NCBI RefSeq assembly: GCF_047511655.1
Contig: NC_133395.1
Span: forward strand, 75,882,158-75,946,157
Source: Castor canadensis
Taxonomy: Eukaryota > Chordata > Mammalia > Rodentia > Castoridae
Direction: 5' to 3'
DNA length: 64,000 bases
A program made the position numbers and the translations under genes. This document shows, piece after piece, positions 1-11,545 of the stretch. Under the pieces are notes generated by a model. The model was not told where the DNA came from, ran no database searches, and saw nothing but the letters and a program-made list of their open reading frames with translations. Within the stretch, counting starts at the first letter, position 1, and each line of letters starts with the position of its first letter.

Positions 1-122
1 GAATTGTCATGGAGATTCCCTCAAGAACAACAGTGGTCACAGATCACACAGAGTGGATCCAAAGGCTAGCTAGGGCAGGTTTCTGTCTAGACACAACACA
101 TCACGCATCTCATAGCCACATT

Positions 123-310
123 CCAGTCAATGATGCACTGCATCCATGACGGTGGTCCCATAGGATTACATCACCTAGTGACATAATTGTTACGAGGTGC
201 CATGTCACTAGGTGCCGTCTCAGTTTATGTAACTGCACTCTATGACGTTTGCACACTGACAAAATGACCTAACAGTGCGTTTCTCAGGACAAGCCCTGTC
301 AGTAAGTGAC
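123..310 (-). mobile_element. Class II DNA-transposon relic (same family as 61016-61700)
   Basis: Read on the minus strand, this matches the mammalian repeat whose sense copy carries 'catgtgtcgctt', 'gttctaagaa' and 'cagctccatta' further along the window. The shared landmarks are 'gagaaacgcactgttagg' and 'atagagtgca' on the reverse strand. It is an old, decayed non-autonomous DNA transposon with no coding capacity. The family name is not certain from sequence alone. Confidence 0.45.
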
Positions 311-312
311 AC

Positions 313-651
313 CTGACTATACATTTGTATACATGTAAAATGAATGTCACTGGTGATTAAGGGTTATACCTTAAAGGATAAACAAAAGACACTTTTTTAT
401 TCCTCCAGGAAAAAGCAGATGGCTTAGAGCCCAACAAACAACAGCTCAAAAGGGAATACAGACAGGAAAGAGAGGACACTTCCTAAGGAGAGGCTTACTT
501 ATTTTTGTGGAGGCTGAGCCCCGGAAGAGACCTCTTTTTTGGGTCAGGGACTTGAACCAGGGGCAATGCAGGAGCAACAATGCTAATTACATTGGTGTTC
601 CCTGCCACCACTGCAGGGGCTCCTAGGAAACAGTCTTTTCTTTTCTTTTTC
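313..651. other. Unannotated upstream sequence
   Basis: I see no gene, RNA gene or clear repeat here. The only landmark is a CT-rich run at 633-657, which is the degenerate tail of the neighbouring SINE. Confidence 0.5.
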
Positions 652-842
652 TTTTTTTGGCGGTACTGGATTTTGAACTCAGGGCCTCATGCTTGCTAGG
701 CAGGAGCTCTGTCACTGCGGCCATGCCCCAGCCCTTTTTTGCTTTCATTATTTTTTCAGATAGAGCTGGCTTCAGACTATGATCTTCCTACCTATACCTC
801 CTGAGTACTGGGATTACAAATATGTACCACCATACCTGCCTA
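652..842 (-). mobile_element. SINE, ID + B1-like dimer
   Basis: On the + strand it reads T-rich tail, then 'tttgaactcagggcctcatg' and 'gctaggcaggagctctg' (ID-like B-box and A-box on the minus strand), then a B1-like right part ending 'ctgggattacaaatatgta'. The minus-strand order is B1-like, ID-like, A-rich tail. The element is non-coding. It is diverged from the younger copies in the window. Confidence 0.8.
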
Positions 843-1086
843 AGAAATAGTTTTATACATTTCAACATGTAAGCCTGTGAGTGATATCACTACTGTCTTT
901 TCTGTGCTCTTTGCACTTGTATGCTCTCCTGCTATGACTATTGTAGGGGCAATTTGGCTGGTCCTATTGCCTCTACCTTAAACATACCAAGAATCCAACC
1001 ACCTGTCCTCATCTGTTCCCTCCCACCCAGATAGTCAAAGTCATCATCATTTCTTTTTGTAAAAAAAAAAAAAAAAATTTAATTAA

Positions 1087-1418
1087 GCTGGGCATAGTGG
1101 CTCATGCCTGTAATCCCAGGTACTTGCGAAACTGAAATCTTGGAGGATTGCAGTTTGGAGCCAGCTGGATGAAAAGGTTTGGGAAACCCCATCTCAATGA
1201 AAAAAAGATGGATGTGATGGTGCACATCTGTCATCCCAGCAATGGTGGGAAGCTTGAAATAGGATTGTAGTCCAGGTAGCCCTGGGCCATAAGGGAGATC
1301 CTATCTCCAAAATAATCAGAGTAAAAAGGGCTGGAGGCATGGATCAAGTGGTGAAGCACCTGCCTGGCAAGCATGAAGCCCTGAGTTCAAACCCTAGTAT
1401 TGCCCCACCCCCCAAAAT
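1087..1418 (+). mobile_element. SINE trimer: B1-like + B1-like + ID
   Basis: Two B1-like monomers in a row ('gctgggcatagtggctcatg' at 1087 and a second starting about 1209 with 'gatgtgatggtgcacatctg') are followed by an ID-like unit at about 1330 ('tcaagtggtgaagcacctgc', then 'ctgagttcaaaccctagtat'). A 15-base A run sits just upstream at 1063-1077. The three-part structure recurs on the minus strand at 8171 and 63080, so it is a family and not a chance nesting. Confidence 0.75.
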
Positions 1419-1424
1419 AATTGA

Positions 1425-1665
1425 CAAATAAAAATTGAACATATTCAATGTGTACAACTTGACAACTTGACACATGTACACACTGTGTAATGATCATCAC
1501 CATCCAACTAATTAACACATACGTCACCCCGGGCATTTACCTTAGACACTTGGGATTTGTTCATTTTACAAATGAAAGTTGGTGCCCTCAGACCAGCATG
1601 TGCTCATCCCTCCCAGTCCCTGTCAACCACCATTCTACTGTGCTTCTATAAGTAGATAAACTGAC
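1425..1665. mobile_element. Old L1 3'-end relic
   Basis: The order 'attcaatgtgtacaacttga', 'taatgatcatcaccatc', 'aactaattaacacata' and 'caaccaccattctactgtgc' is the familiar arrangement of old mammalian L1M-type 3' ends. It is decayed and non-coding. Orientation was not fixed. Confidence 0.55.
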
Positions 1666-1803
1666 ATCATTTCTTACCTAGATTATAGTAGAAATTCCCA
1701 GGTGATCTCCTTGCATCTTTTAATGTCTTTCTATAATCCATTCTTCATGCAGCAGTCAGGGTGACTTATATAAAATGTAAGTCACATGTTGATTCTGCCA
1801 TAC

Positions 1804-2159
1804 TGCTTTAGTTGAATCTGGGATGTCCTGCGAAGGCCCATGTATTAAAGGCCCTAGTGTGGCACTGTTGCGGAGTGGTGGGACGTTTAAGAAGTACAGC
1901 CTAGTGAAAGATTTTAGGTCACTGGGGGTGTGCATATTGGGACTCTGGTCCTTTCTCTTTTCCCTTTTTTGCTTTCCAGCCATGAGATAAGCAATATTGC
2001 TCCCCCATGTGCTCCTGCCATGGTGTGCTGCCTTGCCACAGGCCCATAGCAATAGACTGTGGATTGAAACCTCTGAAACCACGAGCCAAAATAAACCTTT
2101 CCTCCTCATAAATCGATTATCTCAGGAATTGTTACAGTGATGGAAAGCCGACTAACACA
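1804..2159 (+). mobile_element. Solo LTR, ERVL-MaLR type
   Basis: The element begins TG ('tgctttagttgaatctggga') and ends CA ('gccgactaacaca'). Typical MaLR landmarks appear in order: 'gtcactgggggtgtgc', 'tttccagccatgagat', 'ccttgccacaggcccatag', 'cctctgaaaccacgagccaa' and then AATAAA at about 2090. No internal retroviral sequence flanks it, so it is a solo LTR. The 5-bp flanks do not match clearly, as expected for an old insertion. Open frames across it on both strands are non-coding by-products. Confidence 0.7.
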
Positions 2160-4745
2160 CCTGCTTAAACTCTGTAAGGTTTCCCTGTGCGCAAACATCA
2201 ACCTAGACCTTGGTTGTGTCTCCAAGGACCTACATGACCTACTCAATTCTGACCTTTCTGAAGTCATCCCAAGTCATTCCCTCCCACACCTGTCACACCC
2301 ACACTGCTCCAATCCTTCACCTCTTATTGAACCCACCAAGACTGCCAATCTCAGGGGTGCAGCACTTCCTGGTGGCTTTGCTGGTAAAACTCTTACCCCT
2401 GCTCTTTTTTTTTTTTTTAAAGCTGTGATTTTTGTCATATATACATTTTTTTTAATTGTAGGTTTTTGAAGACAATGACCATATTTCAACACTTTGAAAA
2501 ATCCCAACATTGTGCTAACTAAAGTGATCACAGTGCATTTGCAACCATGTTGAAGCCTAGAAGCACAGATCATGAGGCAGGGGTCTTGCTTGGGGAAGAA
2601 CACATCTGATAGCCCCCAACAGGCTTCTTGGGTGACAACTTCTCAGCAACATTACCAAAATCCAGGTTCTGGACCTCAGTTCTTCTTTTAATCTGGACAT
2701 GTCTCCTTTCAGTCAGTGATCAGCGTAAGTGGCCAGCCTCAGAGAAGCCACCCCAGCCACCCCATCCCATCATGCCTGTCTTCCCATGTCATGCTTTTCA
2801 CACACTCAGCACGATGTGAAGTCGCTGTGTTTTTGTTCTTTTTCAGTTGTTCATTTGGAAACAACCCAAATCCAGAATCAACCCAATTCCAGATTTGCTA
2901 AAGCAGGATCATTGCTTTTGTTTGCTGCCGTAACCCACACACCCAGGACTAAATCTTCACAGGTAATGCCAAGGGTTGGTACTAAAGCTTTCAACAGTCA
3001 ATAGCTTTGCATTTTTAAAATTACCTTTCCCCAGTCTACCCCATTTGACCAAAATATTTCCTCAACTGCATTGATAAAGTTTTCCCTAATAGATTTTTCC
3101 TATGAAATGGTTCATGCCGTTGTATTTCAGTCCAAAGTCCAAGAAATTTGATGCTTGAGCTCCTTCAACTGTCTTATCAGTCATAGATCTACAAATCCTA
3201 TTAACTTTTTTTTTTTAAAGTGTTGACAGTATTTCAAGCATTCCCCCTTGCTCTCTTTTCAGATCCCTGGTGTCAACAAATCCAAGCTGGAAATGTCGGA
3301 TATTAACTGTGAAGTACTTTGCCACTCCAGAGCCTATGATTCCATGGGGCTGTAAAACTAGCATCTGCTAGCTGATCAAAAACTGCAAATGTCACCCTTT
3401 ATCCAGGAGCATGCTTCTTTTTACTTTTCTATATGGATAAAGTGAATTTAAAATCCACAGCCAGTTGGGTTAGCTGAACTAAAAACAAAGGCTAATACAA
3501 ATGAAAAACCCAAGGTCTATCCATTTAACTAAAGAACCCATGGCAAATCATACCGTACACATAATCCATTCCAAAAACGGTCCATCCCTATTCTTGATAT
3601 GAAAGTTTTGTCATATCTTGCAGTCAGCACAAAGTTTTTACAAGAATGAAAATAAACACATCCGTGGTGCTCTAAACAAAGGGTGTACAGTGAGCCAGCT
3701 CAAAGGCATAGCAGCACTACCCAAAGGGTCACCGAGCAGCTGTTCAGAGTCACAGCTTGCCCGGACGATGGTTTATAATGAAGAATTTTAATTTTATACT
3801 TGGCTTCATAAGAATCATCACTCATATGATTTGTTTGTTAACTTGAGCCTTTGCACATCTGATTTACCACAGAAACAGAAACAAAATAGCACGTGCCTAT
3901 ACTCAACTCTAATTGGAGTTTAATATTTTGAAAAGAAAAACACCTCTAACAATAACAACAAAACCTCCCCAAAGAACTGTTACAAGTGCTAGTTGGCATA
4001 TTCCAAAGGAGTGGACTGACTTAGAACAAGCTAGTCTGCTAATTTAACTACCCCGCAGTCTTAAGCCCAGTAGAACCAGCAGGTGGAAGGTGAAACATAC
4101 TCAGGCTTCCGACTAAATCATCATTCATTTGGTTCAGTGAGCAGCCTGGAAGGGAATTTGAATTTGAAAATTAACAAGCACTTCTTTAGAACACTTTAGA
4201 AAAAGAGCTTTGAGCCACTTGCTTGTGTCCTAACAGAAGGCAGCTGGCAAGAAGAAAGAATAAAAAGTTGTCACTAAACTTGTTCAGTCCTCCAAACATT
4301 TTATAGTGTCAGGAGACATGTCGAAACTTGCCATTGCTTTATCCTAATGAATGTGAGTGCTGTGGTTAATTCTAAAATAAACAAAAATTTGACTTCTTTT
4401 CTTTCTTTTTCTTTTTAACTAGTTTATGATGAAGAGCTGTGGTTAGTAGTTTTATTCGTGGGGGCACTTTTTCAAAGAGAAGAGTGGATTTGATGAATAG
4501 ATGGTAGCCTTAAGAGAAAGCAAACTCAAAGACCAGCATTTTATTAAACTAATAACTTATTTCTGGGTTCCTGAAGCAACTTGCCTCTTTTTTCTGTTCA
4601 TGGAAGAAAAGCATATGAGTGAAGGAGAGGGAAGTTCACATTCTTCTGAGGTTTTAACTCAACTCTGTATTAGTGACTGAGGGCAAATTGCCATGTCACC
4701 TTTTTAAACTGTCCCCTTCCCTTCTCCTTAATCCTTCTCAGAGTG
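2160..4745. other. Unique intergenic sequence
   Basis: This 2.6-kb stretch has no gene and no repeat I can name. A T run lies at 2405-2419. The several short open frames (60-110 codons) start or stop in homopolymers, have no codon logic and overlap on both strands. Part of it could be conserved non-coding DNA, but that needs alignment. Confidence 0.5.
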
Positions 4746-4749
4746 AAAC

Positions 4750-4912
4750 AGACCTGAGTATGAACCCCAGGGACTGTAAGAAAATTATTTAACTTCTTAG
4801 TCTCTTTTCCTCACCTGTAAAAAGGGGCACAATGATGTGATTTATGGGGTTGTTAAAATGATTGCATAAATAATGTTTGTAAAGCACCAGACAGTGCCTG
4901 ACACATGGAGGT
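4750..4912 (+). mobile_element. MIR relic
   Basis: The core SINE order is visible: 'gagtatgaaccccaggga', 'tatttaacttcttagtctc', 'cctcacctgtaaaaagggg', 'ggttgttaaaatgattg' and 'agtgcctgacac'. This is the mammalian-wide interspersed repeat in sense orientation, well decayed. Confidence 0.65.
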
Positions 4913-5084
4913 TCTCTGGGGACCCTCCCTTTCTTCCTATTCTTCTCCTGTCTTATGCTCATTTTATCCTCACCTTCTACATCCTTAAAATGACAGATGT
5001 GTGGTAGAGGACAGGAACGTGAGGGGCATAGTCTGTGTTCTTTCCCTCTTCTGCCTGATTGAAGTCCCAAAGAAGAAAAAAAAA

Positions 5085-5165
5085 TTGGCTGGGGCGTGGC
5101 TCAAACAGTAGAGTGCTTGCATAGCAAGCACAGGCCCTGAGTTCAAACCCCAATACCACCAAAGA
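5085..5165 (+). mobile_element. ID-like tRNA-derived SINE (solo)
   Basis: It shows 'ggctggggcgtggctcaaac' with an A-box-like segment, 'gagtgcttgcatagcaagca', and the B-box segment 'gagttcaaaccccaatacc' followed by an A-rich end. Its length of about 80 bases fits a free-standing ID unit. As a relic of a pol III template it carries no product. Confidence 0.8.
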
Positions 5166-6369
5166 ATGAAAAATTGCCAGTAGAAGACTGTCACCTATCC
5201 ATTCATTTCCATGCCCTTAGGATGGGTGCTTTTCCTTTTGGACAAGGTAACTAATAGATCAGGTACTGTGTACAAATGCAGGAGTTGAGAACTAGGGTGA
5301 TGGAGAGGCCACACTTGCCCTGATTCCTCAGAAGAAAAGCAAGACAGGCAAAAGGAGTCCCAGTCCTCCTCTGCCTCTTGCACAGAGCACAGTGTCTGCT
5401 TACTGCTGCTGTTTTCCAGGGGGAGACTCTTTTGAAAACTTTATGCTTCTCATTCTTCCATTTCCCTTCTGTGAATGTCCAGCCTGCATACTTTGTAGCA
5501 CCCATAAGTTTCTGGAGTAAAGTGTGCTCTAATCTCCCCAAGATCTAGGGAAAAGACAATTTGTAAATAGACAACCAACAATGGAAATTCTGATCAGTAA
5601 TGGCTAACATAAGGCAATTTAAATCTTCAGACTAACATCTAACATCACCCAGTGTATCTGTGTGCAAATTGCTGCTGCTTTGAAGCAGTTACAAAATAAA
5701 ATGCTTTATGAAAATTCTTCCTATTAGGTTTTCTTGACTTGCAAGCTGATTTAAAACCTGTGTGTCTTTTAATTTTCAAGCTATTTCTGTTCTGTTTAAA
5801 TACAGCAGGACTTGCATTTCACTAAGTAGAACTGTAAAATGTGCTTCTGGGACTTTGAAAAAAAAATAAAATTGCTTTGTTAACAATTTCTTCCATAAGA
5901 GCCTGACCTCACTGAAGTACTTTTAGTTCTACTTTAATGTCACTTGGGTATAAGAGCAGGGATGGACAAGTGACAATAGGGAAAATAGCATACAGAGGAA
6001 AACTTCATGAAAAAGTATCCACAAAGACAAAATAGTAAATTCCTCTCTAAGTCCCTAAATAGCCTTGAAACTCTCAGAACTGGGCCTACTCAGAGTAGAG
6101 GCAAGCTTTGCTTACAAGTCACAAACAGCAGCTCCAATGGCTGTTTTCCTTAGTTACCGGGAACAATCCAGTGAGTCTCAGGAAGCAGTCCATTCCCAAT
6201 GCGGGATGTTAGGAGAACCCTAAGAGAGAAAGATCCAAATAAAGAAACTTCCTCTTTGGCAGCTTAGCAATCCAATTCACAAGCATTTACTGAGCAACTA
6301 TTATTCTTTTTTCTGATACCAGACAGCATACCAGGTAAAGGGAGGATTTTAGATGCTTGTGTAGAATAC
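5166..6369. other. Unannotated upstream sequence
   Basis: No gene is supported. Open frames of 62 and 96 codons on the minus strand around 5195-5541 overlap in different frames and match nothing I recognise. Confidence 0.5.
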
Positions 6370-6374
6370 TTTCT

Positions 6375-6642
6375 TTTGGGTGGTGAGGGGAGGGGCAACA
6401 CTGGGGTTTGAACGCAGGACCTCACACTTGGTAGGCAAATATATATATATATATTTTATAGTACTGGAGCTTGAACTCAGGGTCTTCACCTTGAGCCACT
6501 CCACCAGCCTTATTTTTGTGAAAGGTTTTTCAAGATAGGACCTCACGGAACTATTTGCCCAGGCTGGCTTTGAACCTCCATCCTCCTGATCTCTGCCTCC
6601 TGAGTAGCTAGGATTACAGGCGTGAGCCACTGGTGCCAGGTA
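6375..6642 (-). mobile_element. Nested ID and ID-B1 SINEs with an AT microsatellite
   Basis: A truncated ID unit (6390-6437) is followed by an (AT)n tract at about 6438-6455 and a fuller ID-B1 element ('ggagcttgaactcagggtct' to 'ttacaggcgtgagccactgg'). The AT tract is probably the expanded tail of the inner insertion. A 105-codon minus-strand open frame here is SINE-derived. Confidence 0.8.
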
Positions 6643-6789
6643 GAAAATACTTTCTGTAGGTGACAAATATCTGGAAATTTCTGCCCCTTAGCTCTTTATT
6701 AGGCAGGATTTTTCTTTTAATTCTGCACATTCCATTCTGCACAAATATCTTTTCCAAGAACTTCTCATCTACCACCCCCACCCATCACT

Positions 6790-6985
6790 CTTCATATCAT
6801 TAACCCATTTTATTTTATTTATAAACCTGACTACCTAAAATTATCTTGCATATTTATTTATGTACTTGTTGGATTTATTAGCTGTCTCCCTCTAAAATGC
6901 AAGCTGCATGACAGCTGGACCTTACCTGTCCTGTTCTGTGTACTCACTAGGTGCCTGACACACAGGAGACACAGATGAAAAGCAG
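6790..6985 (+). mobile_element. L2 3'-end relic
   Basis: The order 'tatttatttatgtacttgtt', 'gctgtctccctctaaaatgc', 'aagctgcatgacagctgg' and 'ctcactaggtgcctgacaca' is the classical L2 3'-end arrangement. It is old and non-coding. Confidence 0.65.
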
Positions 6986-7339
6986 GGTCACACATGAAGC
7001 CATGGTCCTTTAGAGTATGAAACTACAATTGATCAAGGTTTGGGGGAGGTGGCTACTTTCTTGAGGGCATTGAGGTCCAGAAGATTGGGCAAGACTTACC
7101 CAGGTGACCAAGCAGGGAGAAGATACCCCAGGCAGAGAGAACAGCTCATAAAAACACATGATCACTTGCTTGAAAGAATTTAGCATTCTTAGATTTGTAA
7201 ATTTTTGGGTGTAACTGAAGCAGTCATCAAAGGGTAAAAAATTAAGTGAAAGAGAGTGACAGAAAGATAGACAGACAGAGGAGGCTTAAGAGATATTTGG
7301 GATGTGATTAAAGATCTTTAAGCAAGAAGCAGTGAACAA

Positions 7340-7485
7340 AGTGGTAAACAACAATCCATGGCTTTTGAGTCAGTCAGAATGGGGTCTAAGTCCCGGTTCC
7401 ACTACTTACAAGCCATGTAACCCGCAGTCTGTGTCTCAGTTTCACCATCTGCAAAGTGGGGATAATGACAGAACAAATATGTGAC
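7340..7485 (+). mobile_element. MIR relic
   Basis: It shows 'ggcttttgagtcagtcagaa', 'cccggttccactacttaca', 'tctcagtttcaccatctg' and 'caaagtggggataatgac', the conserved MIR core in sense orientation. Confidence 0.7.
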
Positions 7486-7675
7486 GAATCACATATTTGT
7501 TCTAAAGATTCATGCTTGCAAAGCTATTTAGTCCTGTGTTAGGCTTAGAAAAGTATGTGACTGCTTTTAGTTTTAATCATTATTATTGGGGAGAACATAA
7601 TTGGCTTACACTTTAAAAAGAACCTCTAACACAAGTGCAAAGCAGATACAGATTTTATAACTAGAACAACAGGTT

Positions 7676-7770
7676 AAAAAAGACTTTATTGAAGTTTAAT
7701 TGATCAGTCATAGACACACATGTCATGTTTAAGTACACAATTTGATAAAACTTTTTTGGAGACCAAAATT
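7676..7770. mobile_element. Old L1 3'-UTR fragment
   Basis: 'actttattgaagtttaattg' with 'aagtacacaatttgataaaa' is typical of decayed L1M 3' ends. The 138-codon open frame on the minus strand extending to about 8077 has no recognised domain and runs partly through this repeat. Confidence 0.5.
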
Positions 7771-8170
7771 TTATTATGGTCCTCTCCCAGATGACCGCAA
7801 GGCTGCCATCATGGAACCTAATGGAGCCCATGAAGCCAGGGTCTCCAAGCCACCAGTCAGGACCTGCTAACGGACAACACGCACACAGGTGCATGTGGAA
7901 TTTGTAGACTAAAAAGCTGCTCCATATCCACAAGGTGATGCTCATCCCAGTGAAGCCAGAGTGAGAGGTGGGAGGCTGCACTGCACTTGTTGCTGGGTCC
8001 TCAGTATCGACCACTTGGCCCACTGGATGATCTGTGACTGTCAAATAATGCATTTGTACTGTGTGTAAATAATACATATATTAATATACATAATAAAGAT
8101 GATCATTTTCAAAAAACATTTTAACATCAGAAAAGTAAGGAGTATTTTATTTTTAAACAAAGAGTGAGTT

Positions 8171-8497
8171 TTGTTTTAGCAGTACGGGGTTTTGAACTCA
8201 AGGCTTCACACTTACCAGAGAGAAACTCAACTGTTGAGCCCAACCTCCAGCCCTTTTTGCTCTGGATATTCTGGAGACAGTCTCAAATTTTGCCCAGGAT
8301 GACCTGGACCTCCATCTTCCTATTTTATGTTTCCCACTGTAGCTGGAATGGCAAGAATGAACCACCATGCTCTGCTTCTTTTCAGTTGAGATGGAGCCTT
8401 GCAAACTTTCCTTTTGCCAGAGCAGGCCCCAGAACCATGATCCTCTCTATCTTAGCCTCCTGCATAGCTTGGGATGACAGGTCACTTGTCTCAAATA
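8171..8497 (-). mobile_element. SINE trimer: ID + B1-like + B1-like (minus strand)
   Basis: The + strand shows an ID unit ('gggttttgaactcaaggctt'), a B1-like monomer to about 8365 and a second B1-like monomer ('gttgagatggagccttgcaa' to 'gcttgggatgacaggtcact'). It has the same three-part layout as 1087-1418 and 63080-63384. The 112-codon + strand open frame across it is not a gene. Confidence 0.75.
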
Positions 8498-9185
8498 TTT
8501 AAATTGAAAAAAATGGGTCATGCAAAACATTGCATTATTTTCAACTTTTTCCCCCTAATTAGTGAAAACCCTACCTGAGTTTGGTGTTTGGGAACAGCTA
8601 ATGCTCAGACTTTATATCAGAGTATGAACCTGCAGGCAGAGAGGCAGCAGGGATGACAATTGGTCCCAGGAAGAACTGTGAAGAAGTGACTAAGGTTAAG
8701 GAAATAGGTTAAGACATGTGGGTGATCAACTGAAGAAGGTAAGCTCAGTAGAGCATGGATATTAGGGCTGAGTGATGAAGGAGGAACAGCAAGAAGGAGG
8801 AGTGTGGGGGCAGGCACGTGATGTGGTTTGTAATGTGTTGGCTTTGGAGTTCCAGCTGGACAACCCCATAAAGTCTAGTGGGAAGTGGGACGCGTGGTCT
8901 GGAGGCCCAGGGAACAGTCTATGCCTGTGATGCAAAGTTGGACCTCACCAGCTTCAGTGAGGAGTTGGCAGCCAATGGAGTGGAGGGCATGCAGACTGAG
9001 AGGAGAGAAGGGAAGGATGAGCAGGGGATGAAAAAGAGACCTAAGCTACCACTGCGAGAACATTAACACTTAAGGGTTAGATGCACTATAGACATTAGTG
9101 ATGGAGATGGAGAGGGGACTGAGAAGAGGCCAGGAAACCTGGAAAAGGTGCTCTTGTAGGGAATTGTGTCATTTTTAGAAACACA
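8498..9185. other. Unannotated upstream sequence
   Basis: No gene or clear repeat. The purine-rich stretch at 8990-9130 is low complexity. Confidence 0.45.
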
Positions 9186-9189
9186 ATGA

Positions 9190-9398
9190 TCTCGAGCATT
9201 TCTGGGGCACTATCTATCCGGCACTATGCCAAGCACTTTCCAAAGTCTTATATCCTCTGGCCCTCACGATCACACAGATACTGTTAGTCATATTTTACAA
9301 CTGAGATGCTCAATTTTACCCAGATTAACTAAACGTGCCCAGGGTGCTAGTGAGTGCTAGAGCTGGAATCCAGTCTGACTCCAGAGCCCATGCAAGGG
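9190..9398 (-). mobile_element. MIR relic (antisense)
   Basis: The reverse-MIR order is clear: 'cggcactatgccaagcactt', 'atattttacaactgagatgc', 'gctagagctggaatccagtc' and 'tgactccagagcccatgc'. It is decayed. Confidence 0.7.
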
Positions 9399-9710
9399 AG
9401 AGGGAGTGACCTATGATGACAAGGAACCAGAGCATTGGTCAAGGGTGACAAGGCCTCAAAGGTGTCTGTGGTATTTGGCAATTGAAAAATTCAACTTGAG
9501 AGCGGGGAGTGTAAGACAGAGGCAGGACACCTCTTTGAGAAGAAGAGGGTCCCCATGTGTGACCTTGACAATGGGCGTGGCATGGCTCCAGGGAGGTACC
9601 ATTTACATGGATGACAACATGACCCATTGCTAGGGTTGTGTGGTGTACAGCCTGCAGGCCCTATGCAGCAACCTTGCATGAGGGCTACGTGAATGCATGA
9701 GAAACACTGC

Positions 9711-9988
9711 TATACATATCCACGGGGATTGGTGCCAGCACCCCCACAGACACCAGAATCAGCACTTGTTCAAGCCCATTACTGTAAGATGGTATAGTAT
9801 TTGCTTAGAACCTACACACATCCTCCTAGCTTATTTATAATACCTAATGCAAAGCAAATGCTATGTAAATGATGCTGTATGACAAGGAAAAAGTCCGCAT
9901 GTGTTCATTTTTTTTTCAAATATTTTCCACCCGCAATTAGTTGAATCCATGGAAAAGGATCCCACAGTTACAGACGGCAGCTGAACTT
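9711..9988 (+). mobile_element. MER2/Tigger-type DNA transposon relic
   Basis: Landmarks are 'catatccacggggattggtg', 'cctacacacatcctcctagc', 'atttataatacctaatgc', 'aatgctatgtaaatgatgct' and 'atccatggaaaaggatccca'. These follow the TcMar-Tigger MER2 consensus order. A second relic of the same family lies at 57722-57995. Confidence 0.7.
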
Positions 9989-10089
9989 GAAGGATGCTTG
10001 ATGTTAAAGGAAGGAATAAGAGAAGGAAGGAGTTGGAGAAGAGCACCTACAACTTAAGACAGCCAGTCTTTTGTTGTCGTTTGTTTGTT

Positions 10090-10312
10090 TTTGTCTTTTG
10101 GTGGCACTGGGATTTGAACTCAGGGCTTCATGCTTGGTAGGCAGGCTCTCTTACCTCTTGAGCCATTCTACCACCCGATTTTTTTGAGATGGGTTTTTTC
10201 CGGATAGGGTCTCTTTGAACTATTTTCCCAGGGCTGGCTTTGAACTGTGATCCTCCTGATCTCTGCCTCTTGAGTAGCTAGGATTATAGGCGTGAGCCAC
10301 TGGCATCCGGCT
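10090..10312 (-). mobile_element. ID-B1 SINE
   Basis: A T-rich tail is followed by 'gggatttgaactcagggctt', 'tgagccattctaccaccc', a B1-like segment with 'gatcctcctgatctctgcct', and 'ggcgtgagccactggcatc'. The copy is nearly full length. Confidence 0.85.
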
Positions 10313-10329
10313 TATTTCTTTTTTTAATA

Positions 10330-10420
10330 GATGAGGAAAACAACCAACTTACCCAAGCATCTAATAAATGTTATAGTCAGGATTTGAATCCAGGGCCCAC
10401 TCTGGATGCTATGTGATTTT
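10330..10420 (-). mobile_element. MIR relic (antisense)
   Basis: 'gatgaggaaaacaaccaact', 'tacccaagcatctaataa' and 'caggatttgaatccagggcc' match the antisense MIR core. It directly abuts the SINE upstream. Confidence 0.6.
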
Positions 10421-10486
10421 TCTCTTTCTCCATTTCAGGTATTCTCTTTTCTTTGTAGCATTAAGTCAAAAGTCAGCATTGTGATA

Positions 10487-11545
10487 AACTAATCATGTCC
10501 AAATCTTCTAAAAAAGATGAGTTGCTAATCTGATATGCAGGTTCCTGGCATGCCAGAGTAGATGCCAAGCGAAGGAAGACGATGAGTTCTCATATTCTTG
10601 CCACCTCTGCCAGACAGTGAGGCTGGGTTCTTTCCTGAAATCTGTGGTCAGTGTGCTGCAGGAGACACATGCTAACTGGATTATTCAGTTTAGGAAACAC
10701 AGCCATGAAATCCAACCATGTGGGCTTTTGTCCATTAAGGCTGGCCCAAGAACTGAATCAGCAGTCACACAGGTCATCTCTGGTTGCTGCCATTCTCCAA
10801 TGATGGCCACCTCTCTCAACATGGAAGCCTTGGAGAACAAGCTCAAGACTTGGAGAAACTTCTCCTTAATTCTTGATGCTGATCTGGTAAGTATTAACAT
10901 AATGCCCCATACATTTGTTGATAGTGTTGTTATTTTCCTTGGTGAATACAGAAAGATACAAGTTGAATATGTGGGATCATTTCACTTGATTGTCCAATCA
11001 AAAAACTTGTGTCAAAAAACGATATTCCATGGCCATGCTAGAGTTTATAAGGGCACAAGAGAAATAGAATTTATAGTTCCCGACATGAAATTAGTGTTAA
11101 AGAGAATTCATTCCCTTGCCCACACTGAGGGGAATATAAGGCTTAAATAGAATTTAAAAAAATTTAATAGAGCTTCATTACTTTTGACATTAAATTTTTT
11201 TCGCTGAATAGCCCCATATTGTTCGCTGATTTCTATTACAATGAAAACCAGAAATACTTACTATGCTTTTAAGATACCAATTTGGTAATAAGTTCTATAC
11301 TTTTTTTGGCATATTTGTCATGTTTTAACTTAAAATTATATAATAATTCAACATTACATAACGCCACTAGGAATCATTCTGCTTTTGTTTCCTGGACATC
11401 TTAGAGGAAATGCATTCTCAGGTACATTTGAAAATGACAAAGAAAACGTGGCCACTTCTCAAGAAGTCATTCCTTCCTCATTTGTTAAAAAGAAAAGGAT
11501 GGAGATGATATCACTTTTGAGCTTCCTTCCTCTCCAGCACTAGAG
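10487..11545 (+). other. Unrecognised open stretch, possible pseudogene or nothing
   Basis: One frame is open from about 10617 to 11150. The first in-frame ATG is at 10800 (MMATSLNMEALENK...), giving about 116 codons to the stop. I do not recognise the protein and see no domain, signal peptide or membrane segment. A good splice-donor consensus, CTG/GTAAGT, sits inside the open frame at about 10885. The part beyond it could therefore be intron-like, or the whole could be chance. No A tail or flanking direct repeat was found, so a processed pseudogene is not supported. Codon 3 positions do not look biased by eye. Confidence 0.2.

Noticed and set aside
7661..8077. 138-codon minus-strand frame
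   Set aside because: It covers an old L1 3'-UTR relic and unique DNA and has no domain or conserved-looking segment.
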